Below, in pieces: positions 5,239 to 6,040 of a stretch of DNA of 6,040 nt (its first letter is position 1; the number at the start of each line of letters is the position of its first letter). The stretch is taken from the NCBI GenBank assembly GCA_023249895.1, contig JAHFBS010000061.1:1-6040 (forward strand). The letters run 5' to 3'. Origin of the DNA: a bacterium (GTDB lineage Bacteria; Babelota; Babeliae; Babelales; RVW-14). Below the pieces are notes generated by a model that searched no databases, was not told where the DNA came from, and worked only from the letters and a program-made list of their open reading frames with translations. Both the position numbers and the translations under genes were made by a program.

Positions 5239-6040
5239 TTTTTTTATACTCGGTATAATCGCCGGCTTTTTTACTCTCTTGCCGCATCTTTATACCGCAC
5301 AACCACTCAGAACAAGCGGGCTTGCACTTGTTGGCACGGTAGAATTACGCACTACACAACGCGACGCGCTGGCCAAAACGCACACAGAACTTGGCCAACG
5401 GTCAGAAAATGAGCTCAAAACAACTGATGCGCTGCTTCAAACACTCACGCAAGAAATCACGCTCACCAAAAACAAATTAGCAACGGCATCACCGCAAGAA
5501 CTTGAGCTACTTAATAAAAAAATAGCCATCCTGTACGATCGCAAACAAAATTTACGCGAATATCAGGAACAATGGGCAACCATTCTTCGACTGATCACTA
5601 CGCATCAAACCTTGGTAGAAGATATCATCACCTATCTGGCCTCACCACGACCTACGCTTAAACCAATTTATCCGTGGAAAGAGGTGTACGACACCCATTT
5701 ACACCAAGCAGAAGCTGAAGCGAAAATTGAATATGATCTTAAAAAGCGTGATTCGGTAAGCAATCAACGAGCTGCAGCAGCCGATATGCTCACCTGGCTT
5801 GAAAAACAGATTGATAAAAAAACCAGAGAACATACTGAATTAACGTCTAAGATTGAACAAGCAGTCCACGAACCCTCGCTTAAAGATCAGAGCGATATCG
5901 TCACCCATGAGTTAAGCGCGCTGAAAGAAAAAGTTATCAGCACTTCGCTGCTTATCGAAAAACTTGATCGCGAAATTAAATGGCGCAACGATATCATTGA
6001 TCTTGAACACAACCGCTTTGATGATCAAAAATCGCTGCTC
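5225..6040 (+). CDS. Exported coiled-coil protein, N-terminal 272 aa (runs off window)
   Basis: Open from ATG 5225 to the window end without a stop. Residues 1-25 form a signal peptide or signal anchor: MKKIN, a hydrophobic run (FFILGIIAGFFTLLP, 6-20), and a good signal peptidase site after YTA at 25. From about 40 the sequence is rich in Glu, Lys, Gln and Leu with heptad-like spacing. One coiled-coil stretch lies at about 40-130 and another at 160-272, interrupted by a Pro-containing linker (SPRPTLKPIYPW). It may be a periplasmic coiled-coil domain of a large envelope protein, for example a MscK/KefA-like mechanosensitive channel, but no channel region is in view and the name is not supported. 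The start overlaps the recO-like gene by 14 nt with a weak GGA 7 nt upstream, suggesting translational coupling to that gene. Confidence 0.8.
   Translation, partial: MKKINFFILGIIAGFFTLLPHLYTAQPLRTSGLALVGTVELRTTQRDALAKTHTELGQRSENELKTTDALLQTLTQEITLTKNKLATASPQELELLNKKIAILYDRKQNLREYQEQWATILRLITTHQTLVEDIITYLASPRPTLKPIYPWKEVYDTHLHQAEAEAKIEYDLKKRDSVSNQRAAAADMLTWLEKQIDKKTREHTELTSKIEQAVHEPSLKDQSDIVTHELSALKEKVISTSLLIEKLDREIKWRNDIIDLEHNRFDDQKSLL

Overview
The window looks like a chromosomal segment of a Gram-negative-type bacterium with a small, AT-leaning genome and tightly packed genes. Short intergenic gaps, Sec-type signal peptides on envelope proteins, and dispersed 27-nt hairpin repeats of the GTCATTCCCGC type would fit a host-associated lineage such as Candidatus Dependentiae (TM6). 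That placement is inference from general style, not from a marker gene.

Region 1 (1-2736, + strand): the last 36 codons of an unrecognised gene, then, 3 nt later, a large exported protein. This protein joins a GH3 NagZ-like beta-N-acetylglucosaminidase, a GH3 C-terminal-like middle domain and a DUF1343/NamZ (GH171) exo-N-acetylmuramidase in one chain. NagZ and NamZ are known to act in turn on the non-reducing end of peptidoglycan glycans, so the fusion could strip GlcNAc and MurNAc alternately.

Region 2 (2676-4242, - strand): an MltA-like lytic transglycosylase with its 3D domain, followed by a small MNT-type nucleotidyltransferase-fold protein whose active-site signature is degraded. The small gene runs 61 nt into the 3' end of the nagZ-namZ fusion from the opposite strand.

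Region 3 (4243-4557): a divergent intergenic region with a candidate promoter for the mltA-like gene and a cluster of four REP-like hairpin repeats, one of them broken. The stems differ between copies by paired, compensatory changes.

Region 4 (4558-6040, + strand): a RecO-like recombination gene interrupted by a single in-frame TAA at codon 94. The reading frame is otherwise open on both sides of the stop and has full RecO length. Its end overlaps by 14 nt an exported coiled-coil protein that runs off the window.

Taken together, two of the intact genes (NagZ-NamZ and MltA-like) are exported peptidoglycan-degrading enzymes. They point to wall turnover and recycling, or to use of foreign murein. 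No CRISPR array, RNA gene, transposase or convincing intrinsic terminator was seen.
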